DNA of 64,000 nucleotides from Chitinophagales bacterium (GCA_017303455.1 JAFLBM010000005.1:83584-147583); one strand, 5' to 3'. Counted from the stretch's first letter, positions 8,801 through 17,804 are shown. Numbers and translations: made by a program. The notes: a model not told the origin generated them from the sequence alone.

Positions 8801-9600
8801 GGCATATCAAAGCACAAAAAAGGATATTGATCTTTGATGCCTGCAACAGTGGCCAGGCCATTAAGGATTTTGTAAAGATGGGTAATGATGAGCAGCAATT
8901 TATAGCAGCCAGGGACGATGATAAATCGCAGCAGGTAAAAGCCATTGATAAGCTCAACGAGAAAGCCGGCTTGTTTATTCTTTCTGCCTCTGCGAGTAAC
9001 CAGAGTGCTTACGAGATGGGACGCTATTCACAAGGGCTGCTGACTTATTCTTTATTAAAAGCCATCAAAGAACAGCCGGATATCCTGGAGAACGGAAGAT
9101 ACCTGGATATCAGCCGCTGGTTCAATGCCGCTGAAAAAACGGTAACAGAAATATCAAAAGAGAGTGGTGCCCGGCAGGAACCGCAGATCGTAACCAATAC
9201 CAATTTCAATATTGGCATTGTGGATGCGGATGTGCTGTCGAAGATCGTATTGCCACAGGAAAAACCTGTTTTTACAGCTTCCAATTTTCAAAATAATGAT
9301 GAAGCGGCAGGTGGTGATGATCTTGATTTTAACCGATTACTTAACCGCCAGTTGAAAGAAACGGCATCTGTTGCTGCCGGATCAAGACTGGTTTATATGA
9401 CAGAGACCAATACACCGGATGCCTGTACGATCAGTGGCAGGTATTTTGTGAAAGGGGAAGCGATTCTTATAAAGGTCAGTATCCGCAAGAACCGGGAGGT
9501 GAAATATCACTTTGAAGTATCCGGCACAACTGAAGAACTGGCTGAACTTGCTGCTGCCATAGCCAGTAAAGCTGCTGACTGGGCGGCTGGTAACAAATAA
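5863..9600 (+). CDS. Exported WD40-repeat caspase-like protease
   Basis: A 1245-residue protein. Residues 1-24 are a signal peptide; LPAC near its end might be a weak lipobox. Residues 34-668 hold 15 WD40 repeats, each ending in forms of TAKIWD. A beta-rich linker (about 670-840) leads to a peptidase C14 caspase-like domain starting at NLYAVMVGVSDY. The catalytic dyad is intact: His935 in FFAGHG and Cys994 in FDACNSG. The C-terminal 110 residues form a small alpha/beta domain of unknown role. The propellers probably recognise a partner that controls the protease. A second caspase-like gene follows after 21 bases, probably in one operon. Confidence 0.93.
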   Translation: MFITQRIVFILLYWLPACSSVLGQEPKLVLPIGHTGAVNYSQFSPDGKKIVTVSADKTVKIWDVLTGSMMADLKKHRAEVKTAQFSADGKKVVTASNDSTAKIWDAVSGKLLIDLKDHHDFVTTASFNPSGEKIVTTSFDSTAIIWEAATGKLLFRLKGHTDGLLSAQFSPDGKKIVTASGDKTAKIWDAENGALLLNLPGHQDFVWFAQYSPDGKKIVTVSFDKTAKIWDANKGTLLADLKGHTDAVTSAQFSPDGTKLVTASGDKTARLWNTVTGSLLFILKQHTGIVNAARFSPDGTRIVTASDDFTAVVWDVMTGKVITEFQHQFHINAATFSPDGTKIVTSGADNSAIIWDVASGKILVDLLGHSSFVSLAQYSPDQKEIITASADGTVRIWDAATGSLFNVLAAHNGMLLSAQYSPACAADPEGGRKFVTASIDSTARVWDNTNGKLLFILKHKNIVRFASFSPDARKVVTASADKSIKIWSALSGKLLSDIRGHKETVLSAKFSPDGKKIISTSEDMTTRIWDAATGKQLFSGQGDFEDMYDASFSPDGKYVVTTSGFIDCVVFNVAAKTKLFYLEGHDDIIYTCVYSPDGKKILTASKDNTAKIWDALTGKELITLTGHEGEVTSAAFSPDGKKIVTTSSDNTCKIWNSVNGELLYTFIGIDYDDYLVVDKYNRYDGSQAARGLLYFNCAGEVIELDQVKDQLWVPGLAERINKGEAIYAKTLAELNIFNLTPEVQDISTGKEEYHFSIKLRKGGLGDVLVFVNGIEAKHYNPAQLKKNGDAYELIISHAELHDYFIPGKENPVTVRAYTSDNVISSRGVIVTVDQTKETAVVPNLYAVMVGVSDYKGDELDLKYAAKDATDISAAVGNTAKKLLNTDGKEHVFMYNLTTDASRYQLPEKNSIKKLLEEIGKKATANDILLIFFAGHGVMSGQADQKQFYFLTADASTLSSSGAVSDVGISTNELTDWINPRHIKAQKRILIFDACNSGQAIKDFVKMGNDEQQFIAARDDDKSQQVKAIDKLNEKAGLFILSASASNQSAYEMGRYSQGLLTYSLLKAIKEQPDILENGRYLDISRWFNAAEKTVTEISKESGARQEPQIVTNTNFNIGIVDADVLSKIVLPQEKPVFTASNFQNNDEAAGGDDLDFNRLLNRQLKETASVAAGSRLVYMTETNTPDACTISGRYFVKGEAILIKVSIRKNREVKYHFEVSGTTEELAELAAAIASKAADWAAGNK
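5962..7866 (+). repeat. Fifteen tandem WD40 repeats, about 42 codons each
   Basis: The protein-coding repeat runs through codons for residues 34-668. Each unit reads roughly FSPDGKKIVTAS-D-TAKIWDA-TGKLL-L-GH. The tenth unit carries a ten-residue insertion containing CAADPEGGR, and the thirteenth has lost the WD dipeptide. Fifteen units fit two beta-propellers of seven and eight blades, or two of seven plus one spare unit. The repeats are similar enough at DNA level to create several spurious long reading frames on the opposite strand. Confidence 0.9.
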
Positions 9601-9621
9601 TACCGAACTAAAAGTTTACAT

Positions 9622-11604
9622 ATGCTAAGGCTGGTCTTGTCTTTTATTTTCACTGTAAGTATGCTCTGCCTGCAGGCACAAACAAAACATGCCCTGGTGG
9701 TGGGCATAGGTGATTATAAATACTGGCCGGATATATCAAGCAGTAATGATGTTCCTTTTATTAAGACCACTTTATTGAAGCAGGATTTCAAGGAAGATAA
9801 TATACTTGTTCTTACTGATTCCGGAGCCACAAAAGCAGGAATTGAAGCTGCTTTTACAACACTGATCACCCGTGTTAAAAAAGGAGATATCGTGGTCATC
9901 CATTTTTCCTCGCATGGGGAACAGGTGGAAGATGATAATAAAGAAGAGACCGATGGGCTTGATGAAGCAATTGTATCTTACGATGCGATGTATCCCATTA
10001 ACAGGGAAAATTTTTCAACTGACCAGGTAAAATATTTCAGGGATGACCAGTTTGGTAATTATATTGATGTACTGCGAAGCAAATTGGGGGAACAGGGAGA
10101 TGTTATCGTTTTTATTGATGCCTGCCATTCCGGTAGCGGTACCCGCGGTTCCCGCAAAGTAAGGGGAGGAGCAGCACCACTGGTTTCCAAAGATTATAAA
10201 GCCACGGGCAAAGAAATAACAGGTAAAGGCGATGTGTTCCGGGAGAATAAAGTGCTGCCGGAAGAAAAACTGGCCACCTATGTGGTGATCTCGGCTGCAA
10301 GGGCCGGTGAATTAAATACAGAAGCAGATAATGATGGAACGGATATGGGCTCACTGAGCCTTGCTATCGGCAAAGTATTTGAAAAACTTAGTCCCGGAAC
10401 AACATACCGGTCTTTTTTTGCCAGTTTACTTTCTTTTATGAATGAGATCGTGCCGGCTCAACACCCGGTGATAGAAGGCAATGGCCTCGACCGTGAACTT
10501 TTTGGCGGACGGTTTATTGAACAAAAGCCATTTATTGAAATTGATGCCATCAATGCAACGATACTTACACTTAAAGGAGGATCGCTGATGGGATTGGACA
10601 GTGGTGCAAAAGTGGCGGTCTATCCATCCGGAACTAATGATCCGGCTACATCGAACCCTGTTGCAAGTGGAGTCGTATCAATGGCAGAACCGTTTACTTC
10701 ATCCGTGACCCTTGATACGAACCAGGGTTTGCAGCAACCCTCTGCTTACTGGGTATTTGTGACCGAACCTGTATATGCTATTAAGCCGCTTGTTATCAAG
10801 ATAGGCACTGCTACTGGTGATGCTACTACTATTGATTTTTCTGATCCTGAAATTGCAGGCGTCAAGAGTGTAATAAAGGAAATTCCTGTTGCAACGACGG
10901 ACGGCAGTCCTGACCTGTTACTTCTGAAAGGCATCGTCAGTGATTCCCTGAAAATCGCTTCCAATGGGTATTTATTCAGTACGGTTAAAGCAACCGATAA
11001 AAAGGATCTCCTGACCCAGCTAAAGCGCTATGTTCAGTATAGTTTTTTGCAACAGCTTCAGATAAAAGATCGTTCCGGTAAGCTGGAGATAAGACTGGTT
11101 CCTTTTATCAACGGGAAGGCTGACACATCAAAAGATAACCAAAAGATGGTGAATGGTATTTATGAATTCAACGTAAATGATTCTTTACTGGTATGGGTGA
11201 AGAACAACGGTGACAAAGCAATTTATTTCAATATTCTGGACATGCAACCGGATGGGGTGATCAATCCTATTCTGCCCAATACAAGATTACAGCCCCCGAT
11301 CTACCCGGCCGATCTTAAAGTGGAAGCCGGCCAGGAAATTTTATTTGATAAGTATAAGATCACTATAGCACCACCTTACGGGATGGAGATATTTAAAATA
11401 TTTGTTTCGGAAGCTGAGATCAATATGGAAGGTATTGCCGTCAGTGCCGGTTTAAAATCAAGAGGAGATTTTACCGTTCTTGAAAAACTGGTGAGCAATT
11501 CCTATACAATTGCCACAAGGGGAGCCAAAATAGAAAACAGTGGCAAAGCTGAAGGCAGCACTTTTAATCTATTGTTCAGGATAAAACCTCCTGAACAAAA
11601 GTAA
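9622..11604 (+). CDS. Exported caspase-like protease with DUF4384-like domain
   Basis: A 660-residue protein with a signal peptide (residues 1-19, ending CLQAQ). The caspase-like domain begins immediately (KHALVVGIGDYKYWP). His98 in HFSSHGEQ and Cys168 in FIDACHSGSG form the dyad, and the layout resembles type I metacaspases. Residues about 305-470 are beta-rich. Residues about 490-600 resemble DUF4384 (VNDSLLVWVKNNGDKAIYF, then DMQPDGVINPILPN), a domain often found beside bacterial caspase domains. It lies 21 bases after the WD40-caspase gene, so the two are probably made together. The substrate is unknown. Confidence 0.9.
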   Translation: MLRLVLSFIFTVSMLCLQAQTKHALVVGIGDYKYWPDISSSNDVPFIKTTLLKQDFKEDNILVLTDSGATKAGIEAAFTTLITRVKKGDIVVIHFSSHGEQVEDDNKEETDGLDEAIVSYDAMYPINRENFSTDQVKYFRDDQFGNYIDVLRSKLGEQGDVIVFIDACHSGSGTRGSRKVRGGAAPLVSKDYKATGKEITGKGDVFRENKVLPEEKLATYVVISAARAGELNTEADNDGTDMGSLSLAIGKVFEKLSPGTTYRSFFASLLSFMNEIVPAQHPVIEGNGLDRELFGGRFIEQKPFIEIDAINATILTLKGGSLMGLDSGAKVAVYPSGTNDPATSNPVASGVVSMAEPFTSSVTLDTNQGLQQPSAYWVFVTEPVYAIKPLVIKIGTATGDATTIDFSDPEIAGVKSVIKEIPVATTDGSPDLLLLKGIVSDSLKIASNGYLFSTVKATDKKDLLTQLKRYVQYSFLQQLQIKDRSGKLEIRLVPFINGKADTSKDNQKMVNGIYEFNVNDSLLVWVKNNGDKAIYFNILDMQPDGVINPILPNTRLQPPIYPADLKVEAGQEILFDKYKITIAPPYGMEIFKIFVSEAEINMEGIAVSAGLKSRGDFTVLEKLVSNSYTIATRGAKIENSGKAEGSTFNLLFRIKPPEQK

Positions 11605-11617
11605 GCTACAATACCAT

Positions 11618-12940
11618 TTATTCAATCCTGTACAAGGGAACCTGCTGGCATACATTTTCGGGTATCTTCGGTTCTGCGCAATAGGTACGGTTTGCTTTTA
11701 AAATGGTTTGTCTTTTTGCTTCCTGTAACAATTGTTCCCAGGATACATTGTTTTTCGAACGGCTTGCATAATCTTCCAGCGATGTTTTAAAGAAATAAGA
11801 AAAAAAACTTCCGAAGTTTTTGTTGCTGGCAGCTCTTTGCCCGGAAAGGGCCGCAGTCACTAAGATCGAAACCGGTTTCTTATCCAGGAAAAGTGTCCTG
11901 ACATTATTTTCACTCCATTCGATTCCGGATCCTCTTGTTTTGCCCGGCCTGGTACCGCTGATATTAGCGGACAAGATATCATCATTACAACAATCACTCA
12001 TCACTAAATTGAACCGGGCGCCTTTGTTTTTTATGGCTACGAATATATCTTCGATGTTCAGCGAATTATCCAGTACATCCTTCCGGTTCGTATGCAATGT
12101 TTTAAGTTTCATATTCGGATAGGCTTTATTCTCTCCCAATGTCCGGAACCCATGACCGCTGTAATAAAATACTACAATGTCATTGGCATCCGGGCTGAGA
12201 TTTTCAACTGCTTTCTGCACATTCGTTTTACTCAATTCCTTTCCTGCGATGGTTGTGGTGATAAAACCAGTGATGCCAAGATAATTTCGTAAACTGTCGA
12301 ACGTTTCAACAGTCCGTTGCAAGTCTTTGTTACAGGCCGCACCGATCGTGCTGTCTTCGATATCACCCACTACAATCAAATGAAACTTTATGTTTTTTTC
12401 GGCCGGGGAAAAGCCTCTTGTCCTTGGCCTGAAAAGACTTGTATAGAGTTCTTCATTCTTAGTAAAAAACTGCAGGACGAATTCTTTTTTCAGCTCCTTT
12501 TGTTCTACCAGGCTGGCCTTAAAAAAAGTGGCAGGCAGCATTACAGGCTCATTCTGGTCCTTACTGATTCCGAACGGTTCAAAATAGCCAGTGGCTGGAT
12601 TTATCCGGAAAATTATAACCGGGTCCGTGAACCGTATTTGTTCAGTTGCTGCAGGTATTGTTTTTACTAAAAGGGTATTGGTATCCTCTATGCCTTCCTG
12701 GTTAACCAGGTACTGTTCTTCCGTCTGCTGTTGAACCAATGTATCCTGCCCGGATACCGGGTTTTTATACTTTGTTTTCATCAACCCACTACCATTATTA
12801 TTCAGCAGCAGGAAAGAAGTATAGCTGGTGGTATCAGCAGCCGTATTGAAATTGTACTGTAAATGATAGACTGACTGGGCCGTGGCAGCCGGTTCTGCAA
12901 AAACTGCCAGTAATAAGAGAACAACAGGTGGGAGGCGCAT
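11618..12940 (-). CDS. Exported divergent caspase-like protease
   Basis: A 440-residue protein with a signal peptide (residues 1-21, ending TAQS). About 180 N-terminal residues are of unrecognised beta-rich type. The caspase-like domain then begins at FHLIVVGDIED. His263 in YYSGHGF and Cys318 in MSDCCNDD occupy the dyad positions, but the usual DACxSG motif is changed to DCCND, placing two cysteines together. It is convergent with the other two caspase genes (13 bases between stops) and has its own promoter. A third paralogous protease so close suggests a functional cluster; co-operation is inference. Confidence 0.85.
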   Translation of the reverse strand: MRLPPVVLLLLAVFAEPAATAQSVYHLQYNFNTAADTTSYTSFLLLNNNGSGLMKTKYKNPVSGQDTLVQQQTEEQYLVNQEGIEDTNTLLVKTIPAATEQIRFTDPVIIFRINPATGYFEPFGISKDQNEPVMLPATFFKASLVEQKELKKEFVLQFFTKNEELYTSLFRPRTRGFSPAEKNIKFHLIVVGDIEDSTIGAACNKDLQRTVETFDSLRNYLGITGFITTTIAGKELSKTNVQKAVENLSPDANDIVVFYYSGHGFRTLGENKAYPNMKLKTLHTNRKDVLDNSLNIEDIFVAIKNKGARFNLVMSDCCNDDILSANISGTRPGKTRGSGIEWSENNVRTLFLDKKPVSILVTAALSGQRAASNKNFGSFFSYFFKTSLEDYASRSKNNVSWEQLLQEAKRQTILKANRTYCAEPKIPENVCQQVPLYRIE

Positions 12941-12959
12941 CGGCAGATGGTTTTATGCT

Positions 12960-12988
12960 TAAAGCTACTTTTTTATCGCCGATTTCAA
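12960..12988 (-). promoter_or_regulatory. Promoter of the third caspase-like gene
   Basis: On the minus strand TTG (12988-12986), an 18-bp spacer and TAGCTTTA (12967-12960) match the Bacteroidota -33/-7 layout. The element ends 20 bases before the start codon at 12940. Confidence 0.4.
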
Positions 12989-13031
12989 TTGTTCTGTTTT
13001 TACAGTCTCCGGCCGCTGATCAGGAACGATA

Positions 13032-13075
13032 ATGATATAAATCATTCTTCCGGAAGTGTTTAACAGCAACCTTTA
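13032..13075 (+). promoter_or_regulatory. Crp/Fnr-type site and -7 element before the carboxylase operon
   Basis: A perfect dyad ATGAT-N4-ATCAT lies at 13032-13045 and a degenerate -7 element AACCTTTA at 13068-13075. The centre-to-element distance is 36.5 bp, the same as at four other promoters in this window to within 1 bp. A second inverted repeat, ACTATT-CAA-AATAGT (13103-13117), would fall in the 5' untranslated region of about 105 bases. Confidence 0.45.
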
Positions 13076-13185
13076 TACCCGCTTTACCGTGTTCCTGCAC
13101 ATACTATTCAAAATAGTCATGAAAACAAACCCGTTTTCTGTAACTCCTGAATCAACTAACTTACAACAAGAAAATCCCCTGTTAT

Positions 13186-13677
13186 ATGGCAGAACAAAAT
13201 AAAATCTTTAAAGTAAAAGCTGGTGAATTCTCCTTTTCGATAGACCAGGCAGCAGCAGATGCAGCTGATCTTATGCAAAAATCTCCTGCCGAATTCCATA
13301 TCCTCAAAGGGCATCGCTCTGTCAACGCAAAACTGCTGGAGGAAAATGCTTTTGGCAAAAAAATGAAAATTGAAGTGGATGGTGAAACCTACGAGGTGGA
13401 GATCAAAGATGAGCTGGACCAGATGCTGGACCAGATGGGATTCAGTGCTGTATCCGGTAAACAGATCAAAGAGATCAAAGCACCCATGCCGGGCCTGGTG
13501 CTCGAAGTGGTAGTTGTTAACGGGCAGGAAGTAAAAGAAGGGGATAAGATACTGATCCTGGAAGCCATGAAAATGGAAAACAGTATCATGATCCACGCCA
13601 ACGCCACGATCAAACGGGTAGCGGTGACAGCAGGACAGGCTGTTGAAAAAGGACAGGTGCTGGTGGAACTGGAATAA
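13186..13677 (+). CDS. Biotin carboxyl carrier subunit of acyl-CoA carboxylase
   Basis: A 163-residue protein whose last 75 residues form a biotinyl domain. Lys129 in EAMKMEN is the residue to be biotinylated, and KAPMPGLVLEV is the facing beta-turn strand. The N-terminal 85 residues are the spacer domain found in free-standing carriers of propionyl/acyl-CoA carboxylases in Bacteroidota. It shuttles carboxybiotin between the biotin carboxylase and carboxyltransferase encoded by the next two genes. The biotin carboxylase start codon follows after 22 bases. Confidence 0.92.
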   Translation: MAEQNKIFKVKAGEFSFSIDQAAADAADLMQKSPAEFHILKGHRSVNAKLLEENAFGKKMKIEVDGETYEVEIKDELDQMLDQMGFSAVSGKQIKEIKAPMPGLVLEVVVVNGQEVKEGDKILILEAMKMENSIMIHANATIKRVAVTAGQAVEKGQVLVELE

Positions 13678-13699
13678 TTCAACTTTTAAAAACCGAACT

Positions 13700-15172
13700 A
13701 TGCAAAAGATATTAGTTGCCAACAGGGGTGAGATCGCCCTGCGTATTATGCGAACCATTCGTAAAATGGGTATCAAGTCGGTAGCCGTCTATTCAGAAGT
13801 GGATCGCCACTCACCCCATGTGCTGTTTGCTGATGAAGCGGTTTGCCTGGGGCCGGCACCTTCTAACCAATCCTATCTCAACGGTGATAAGATCATTGCC
13901 TTTGCTAAGAAATTAAATGTTGACGGTATACATCCGGGTTATGGATTCTTAAGTGAGAATGCAGACTTTGCTCAAAAAGTACAGGATGCAGGTATCATCT
14001 TTATCGGCCCCAGTCCTGAAGCCATGCGGATCATGGGATCAAAACTGGCAGCTAAAGAGGCAGTGAAGAAATACAATATCCCGATGGTGCCGGGTATTGA
14101 TAAAGCGATTGAAGATGTTGATCTCGCTATTGAAATTTCCAATAAAATCGGTTACCCGGTATTGATCAAAGCGTCTGCCGGTGGCGGGGGTAAAGGAATG
14201 CGGATCGTGGAGAAAGCAGAAGATATGCAGGAGCAAATGGAAAGAGCTATCAGTGAGGCCCGTTCCTCTTTTGGAGATGGTTCTGTATTCATTGAAAAAT
14301 ATGTTACCTCTCCAAGACATATTGAAGTACAGGTGGTAGCCGATCAATTCGGCAATATCATTCATGGATTTGAACGGGAATGCAGTATTCAGCGCCGCCA
14401 CCAGAAAGTGGTGGAAGAAACTCCTTCGGCGATCATTACACCTGAATTGCGGGAAAAAATTGGTGACGCTGCGGTGATGGTAGCCCGTTCCTGTAATTAT
14501 ACCAGTACGGGTACCGTGGAATTTTTAATGGACGACCAGTTGAATTTCTATTTCCTGGAAATGAATACGAGGTTGCAGGTGGAACACCCTGTTTCTGAAA
14601 TGATAACGGGGTTAGATCTTGTTGAACAACAGATCAGGATTGCCAGGGGACAAGAGCTTGGATTTACACAAGAAGACCTGGTGCTGAATGGCCATGCTAT
14701 TGAACTGCGGGTATATGCGGAAGACCCTTTCAACAATTTCATGCCTTCCATTGGTACATTGACACGATACGAGAAACCAACCGGGGATGGCATTCGGGTT
14801 GATGATGGGTATGAGGAAGGAATGGCAATACCGATTTACTACGACCCGATGATCGCTAAACTGGTGGTGCATGGTAAAACAAGAACAGAAGCCATTCAGA
14901 AAATGCTGCAGGCTATTAAGGAATACAAGATCGAAGGGGTGATGACGACTTTACCTTTCGGCACTTTTGTATTTGAACATGATGCTTACTTCTCGGGGAA
15001 GTTTGACACCCATTTTGTAAAAAATTATTTCACCCCTGAAAAAATAAAGGATAAGCAAAAAGCGAATGCTGAGATTGCAGCCTTCGTGGCGCTGAAGTAT
15101 TGGATGGAAAAACAAAAGAAACTGAACCCGGTTGAACACAAAACTACCAGTTGGAAACGCCGGCTGGCATAA
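13700..15172 (+). CDS. accC: Biotin carboxylase subunit of acyl-CoA carboxylase
   Basis: A 490-residue protein from the ATG at 13700 (MQKILVANRGEIALR, the invariant start of the family). The upstream frame extension to 13643 overlaps the carrier gene and is not real. The ATP-grasp core shows KASAGGGGKGMRIV, the lid region, FERECSIQRRHQKVVEE and FLEMNTRLQVEHPV, all intact. It carboxylates the biotin on the carrier protein using ATP and bicarbonate. At 490 residues it is longer than E. coli AccC, as usual for propionyl-type carboxylases that lack the fused carrier domain. Its stop codon directly abuts the next start. Confidence 0.92.
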   Translation: MQKILVANRGEIALRIMRTIRKMGIKSVAVYSEVDRHSPHVLFADEAVCLGPAPSNQSYLNGDKIIAFAKKLNVDGIHPGYGFLSENADFAQKVQDAGIIFIGPSPEAMRIMGSKLAAKEAVKKYNIPMVPGIDKAIEDVDLAIEISNKIGYPVLIKASAGGGGKGMRIVEKAEDMQEQMERAISEARSSFGDGSVFIEKYVTSPRHIEVQVVADQFGNIIHGFERECSIQRRHQKVVEETPSAIITPELREKIGDAAVMVARSCNYTSTGTVEFLMDDQLNFYFLEMNTRLQVEHPVSEMITGLDLVEQQIRIARGQELGFTQEDLVLNGHAIELRVYAEDPFNNFMPSIGTLTRYEKPTGDGIRVDDGYEEGMAIPIYYDPMIAKLVVHGKTRTEAIQKMLQAIKEYKIEGVMTTLPFGTFVFEHDAYFSGKFDTHFVKNYFTPEKIKDKQKANAEIAAFVALKYWMEKQKKLNPVEHKTTSWKRRLA

Positions 15173-16744
15173 ATGAATACCGTTAATCCTAAAACAACAG
15201 TGATGAAATCAAAAGTTGAAATATTAAGAGAAAAGATAGAAGAAGGGAAATTGGGCGGTGGTGTTAAAAGAATTGCTACCCAGCACCAGAAAGGTAAATT
15301 GACAGCGAGGGAACGCATTATGTTATTAATGGATCCCGGTTCTTTTGAAGAGATCGGTGCCCTCGTTCTTCACCGCACCAAAGATTTTGGTATGGAAGAT
15401 CAGCAATTTTATGGAGATGGTGTGATCACCGGCTACGGTACAGTGAATGGAAGACTGGTCTATGTATTTGCACAAGACTTCACGGTTTTTGGCGGGGCCT
15501 TATCAGAAACACATGCGGAGAAGATCTGCAAGATCATGGACCTGGCGATGAAAGGCGGAGCCCCAATGATCGGTCTGAATGATTCAGGCGGGGCAAGGAT
15601 ACAGGAAGGGGTGAGATCGTTGGGTGGGTATGCAGATATTTTTTACCGTAATGTACAGGCATCGGGAGTGATACCCCAGATATCCGCTATCATGGGGCCT
15701 TGCGCCGGTGGTGCTGTGTATTCACCCGCTATGACGGACTTTACAATTATGGTGGAGAATACCAGTTATATGTTTGTGACCGGCCCGAATGTGGTGAAAA
15801 CAGTTACCAACGAAGAAGTGACATCCGAAGAATTGGGCGGAGCTTCCACCCACTCTACAAAATCAGGGGTTACGCACCTGACTGCGGCTAATGATATGGA
15901 ATGTATCGCCCATGTAAAAAAACTGCTGAGTTATATGCCGCAAAACTGTGAGGATGTGGGTATAAAAATACCTTATACACTTGGTGATGAAACAAGGGAA
16001 GTGTTAGAGAATATTGTACCCACCAGTGCCAGCCAGCCTTATGATATCCGTTCCGTGGTGGAAGGGATTTGTGATGCCGATTCTTTTTTTGAAATCCATA
16101 AAGATTATGCAGAAAATATCGTTGTGGGCTTTGCCCGCATCGCCGGAAGAAGTATTGGGATCGTAGCGAATCAGCCGATGAGCCTGGCGGGTGTGCTGGA
16201 TATTGACAGTTCAAAAAAAGGAGCAAGGTTTACCCGTTTTTGTGATTGCTTCAATATTCCTTTATTGGTGTTGGTGGATGTGCCGGGTTTCCTGCCGGGA
16301 ACTGACCAGGAATGGAATGGCATCATCACCAACGGGGCAAAATTATTATATGCGTTGAGTGAAGCGACTGTTCCCCGCATCACAGTCATCACCCGCAAAG
16401 CCTATGGAGGTGCCTATGATGTAATGAACTCCAAACATATTGGTGCAGATATGAATTATGCATGGCCTACTGCCGAGATCGCTGTGATGGGAGCCAAGGG
16501 GGCCAGCGAGATCATTTTCAAAAAAGAAATTTCAGAAGCTTCCGACCCGGCTAAGAAATTGCTGGAGAAAGAAGCGGAATACGGGGAGAAATTTGCCACA
16601 CCTTACCTGGCAGCAGAAAGAGGTTTTATTGATGAAGTGATCGAACCCCGGGAAACAAGAAAGAAACTGATCAAAGCTTTTGCGATGCTGGAAAATAAAG
16701 TGGTAAAAAGGCCCCGGAAGAAACACGGTAATATCCCGTTGTAA
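15173..16744 (+). CDS. pccB: Acyl-CoA (propionyl-CoA type) carboxyltransferase subunit
   Basis: A 523-residue protein of the crotonase-like carboxyltransferase family. It contains [19 protein letters not shown] (N-terminal CoA-binding lobe), [16 protein letters not shown], and in the C-terminal half [12 protein letters not shown] and [16 protein letters not shown]. Length and motifs fit propionyl-CoA carboxylase beta or methylmalonyl-CoA decarboxylase alpha; since it follows a carrier and biotin carboxylase, a carboxylase is the better reading. The start is the ATG at 15173, immediately after the upstream stop; an ATG ten codons later (15203) is possible. Substrate choice cannot be settled by eye. 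Confidence 0.9.
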   Translation: MNTVNPKTTVMKSKVEILREKIEEGKLGGGVKRIATQHQKGKLTARERIMLLMDPGSFEEIGALVLHRTKDFGMEDQQFYGDGVITGYGTVNGRLVYVFAQDFTVFGGALSETHAEKICKIMDLAMKGGAPMIGLNDSGGARIQEGVRSLGGYADIFYRNVQASGVIPQISAIMGPCAGGAVYSPAMTDFTIMVENTSYMFVTGPNVVKTVTNEEVTSEELGGASTHSTKSGVTHLTAANDMECIAHVKKLLSYMPQNCEDVGIKIPYTLGDETREVLENIVPTSASQPYDIRSVVEGICDADSFFEIHKDYAENIVVGFARIAGRSIGIVANQPMSLAGVLDIDSSKKGARFTRFCDCFNIPLLVLVDVPGFLPGTDQEWNGIITNGAKLLYALSEATVPRITVITRKAYGGAYDVMNSKHIGADMNYAWPTAEIAVMGAKGASEIIFKKEISEASDPAKKLLEKEAEYGEKFATPYLAAERGFIDEVIEPRETRKKLIKAFAMLENKVVKRPRKKHGNIPL

Positions 16745-16758
16745 CAATTTTGCTATTT

Positions 16759-17538
16759 CTATGATGCTGCCTGTTCAAATTGATTTGCGGTAACCGGTTG
16801 CAAAAAACCATCCAGTATCGTATTAAATGTGGTGGGTGTTTCCAGCATCGGGACATGCCCGCACTGATCGATCCAATACAACTCTGAACCAGGGATTGAC
16901 CTGTTGAATTTCAGGGCCACATCCGGTGGTGTTACACAATCATTTTTTCCCCAGATCAGGCAGCATTGGGTTTTGATCTTCACCAGTTCTTTTTCCAGGT
17001 TATTATGAATCGTAGATTTGGCCAGCGATAATACCTGCAATGCTTTCCGGCTGTTTACGGTTGCGTATATCTCATCAACCAGTTCTTTGGTGGCTGTTTC
17101 CGGGTTAAAAAAAGTTTGCTCAGTTTTTGCTTTAATATAATTGTAATCACCCCGCCTTGGAAAACTGTCCCCCATCCCACATTCATAGAGCCCGGAACTG
17201 CCGCTCAGGATCAAGGATGTAACTCTTTCCGGGTGCTCCAGTGTGTATAATAAGGCAATGTGCCCACCCATTGAATTACCCAGTAAATGAAATTTTTCAA
17301 GCCCCAGTTCATTCACAAGCCGGTCGACAAACTTTGTCAATGAAAAAATAGTAATCCCTAAGCCCATTTCATAAAAGGGAAAGACGGGTACGATCACCCG
17401 CCAGGATTGCTTCAGGTGATCGATCAGGGGTCTGAAATTATTAACAGAGCCAAATAATCCATAGAGGAGGACAATGGGCTCTCCCTGGCCTTCTTCCAGG
17501 TAATCCCTTTTCCTTTCATTGGTTTTGGAATCATTCAT
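16759..17538 (-). CDS. Alpha/beta-fold hydrolase
   Basis: A 259-residue cytosolic protein with the alpha/beta hydrolase pattern. The oxyanion strand reads VLLYGLFGSVNNF, the nucleophile elbow is GNSMGGH (Ser), the acid is in IWGKNDCVTPP (Asp) and the base in QCGHVPMLE (His). Spacing resembles meta-cleavage-product hydrolases and related esterases such as MhpC/BioH; the substrate cannot be named. It converges on the carboxylase operon with 14 bases between stops and is divergent from the lipoprotein gene. Confidence 0.85.
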   Translation of the reverse strand: MNDSKTNERKRDYLEEGQGEPIVLLYGLFGSVNNFRPLIDHLKQSWRVIVPVFPFYEMGLGITIFSLTKFVDRLVNELGLEKFHLLGNSMGGHIALLYTLEHPERVTSLILSGSSGLYECGMGDSFPRRGDYNYIKAKTEQTFFNPETATKELVDEIYATVNSRKALQVLSLAKSTIHNNLEKELVKIKTQCCLIWGKNDCVTPPDVALKFNRSIPGSELYWIDQCGHVPMLETPTTFNTILDGFLQPVTANQFEQAAS

Positions 17539-17742
17539 ACGTCATTCATTTAACAGGGAATCGTTGAACCATGCTCATCATTCATGGGTGGCTGAAAGTG
17601 CGGAAGATAATGAAACCATACATTCCAAAAAATGAGCCTGCTTAAGCAGGTATATGACTCTTTCAACTACAGTTGAGCTATCCTATTCAATGCAACAGGC
17701 TGACAGGTGTTTTCTGTTTTTATCCTGTAATCAGCCTTCGTA

Positions 17743-17786
17743 ATGACTAAAGTCAATTAACCTGATTTTCATATCCGATAGCTTTG
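17743..17786 (+). promoter_or_regulatory. Crp/Fnr-type site with exact -7 element before a lipoprotein gene
   Basis: The dyad ATGAC-N4-GTCAA (17743-17756) is centred 36.5 bp upstream of the end of TAGCTTTG (17779-17786), an exact match to the TAnnTTTG consensus. No TTG -33 element is present. The start codon is 19 bases further on. The 12-mer TAATGACTAAAG covering the left half (17741-17752) recurs in inverted orientation at 39901-39912. Confidence 0.5.
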
Positions 17787-17804
17787 CCCTCAAATTGCAA
17801 CCAT

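Noticed and set aside
11618..12940. CHAT rather than caspase-type protease
   Set aside because: The His/Cys spacing and YYSGHG text fit C14 caspase-like domains; CHAT markers such as LxxC-TG were not seen.
13643..13699. Upstream start for biotin carboxylase
   Set aside because: It overlaps the carrier gene and encodes text (Cys-Trp-Trp-Asn) unlike the family; MQKILVANRGE at 13700 is the conserved start.
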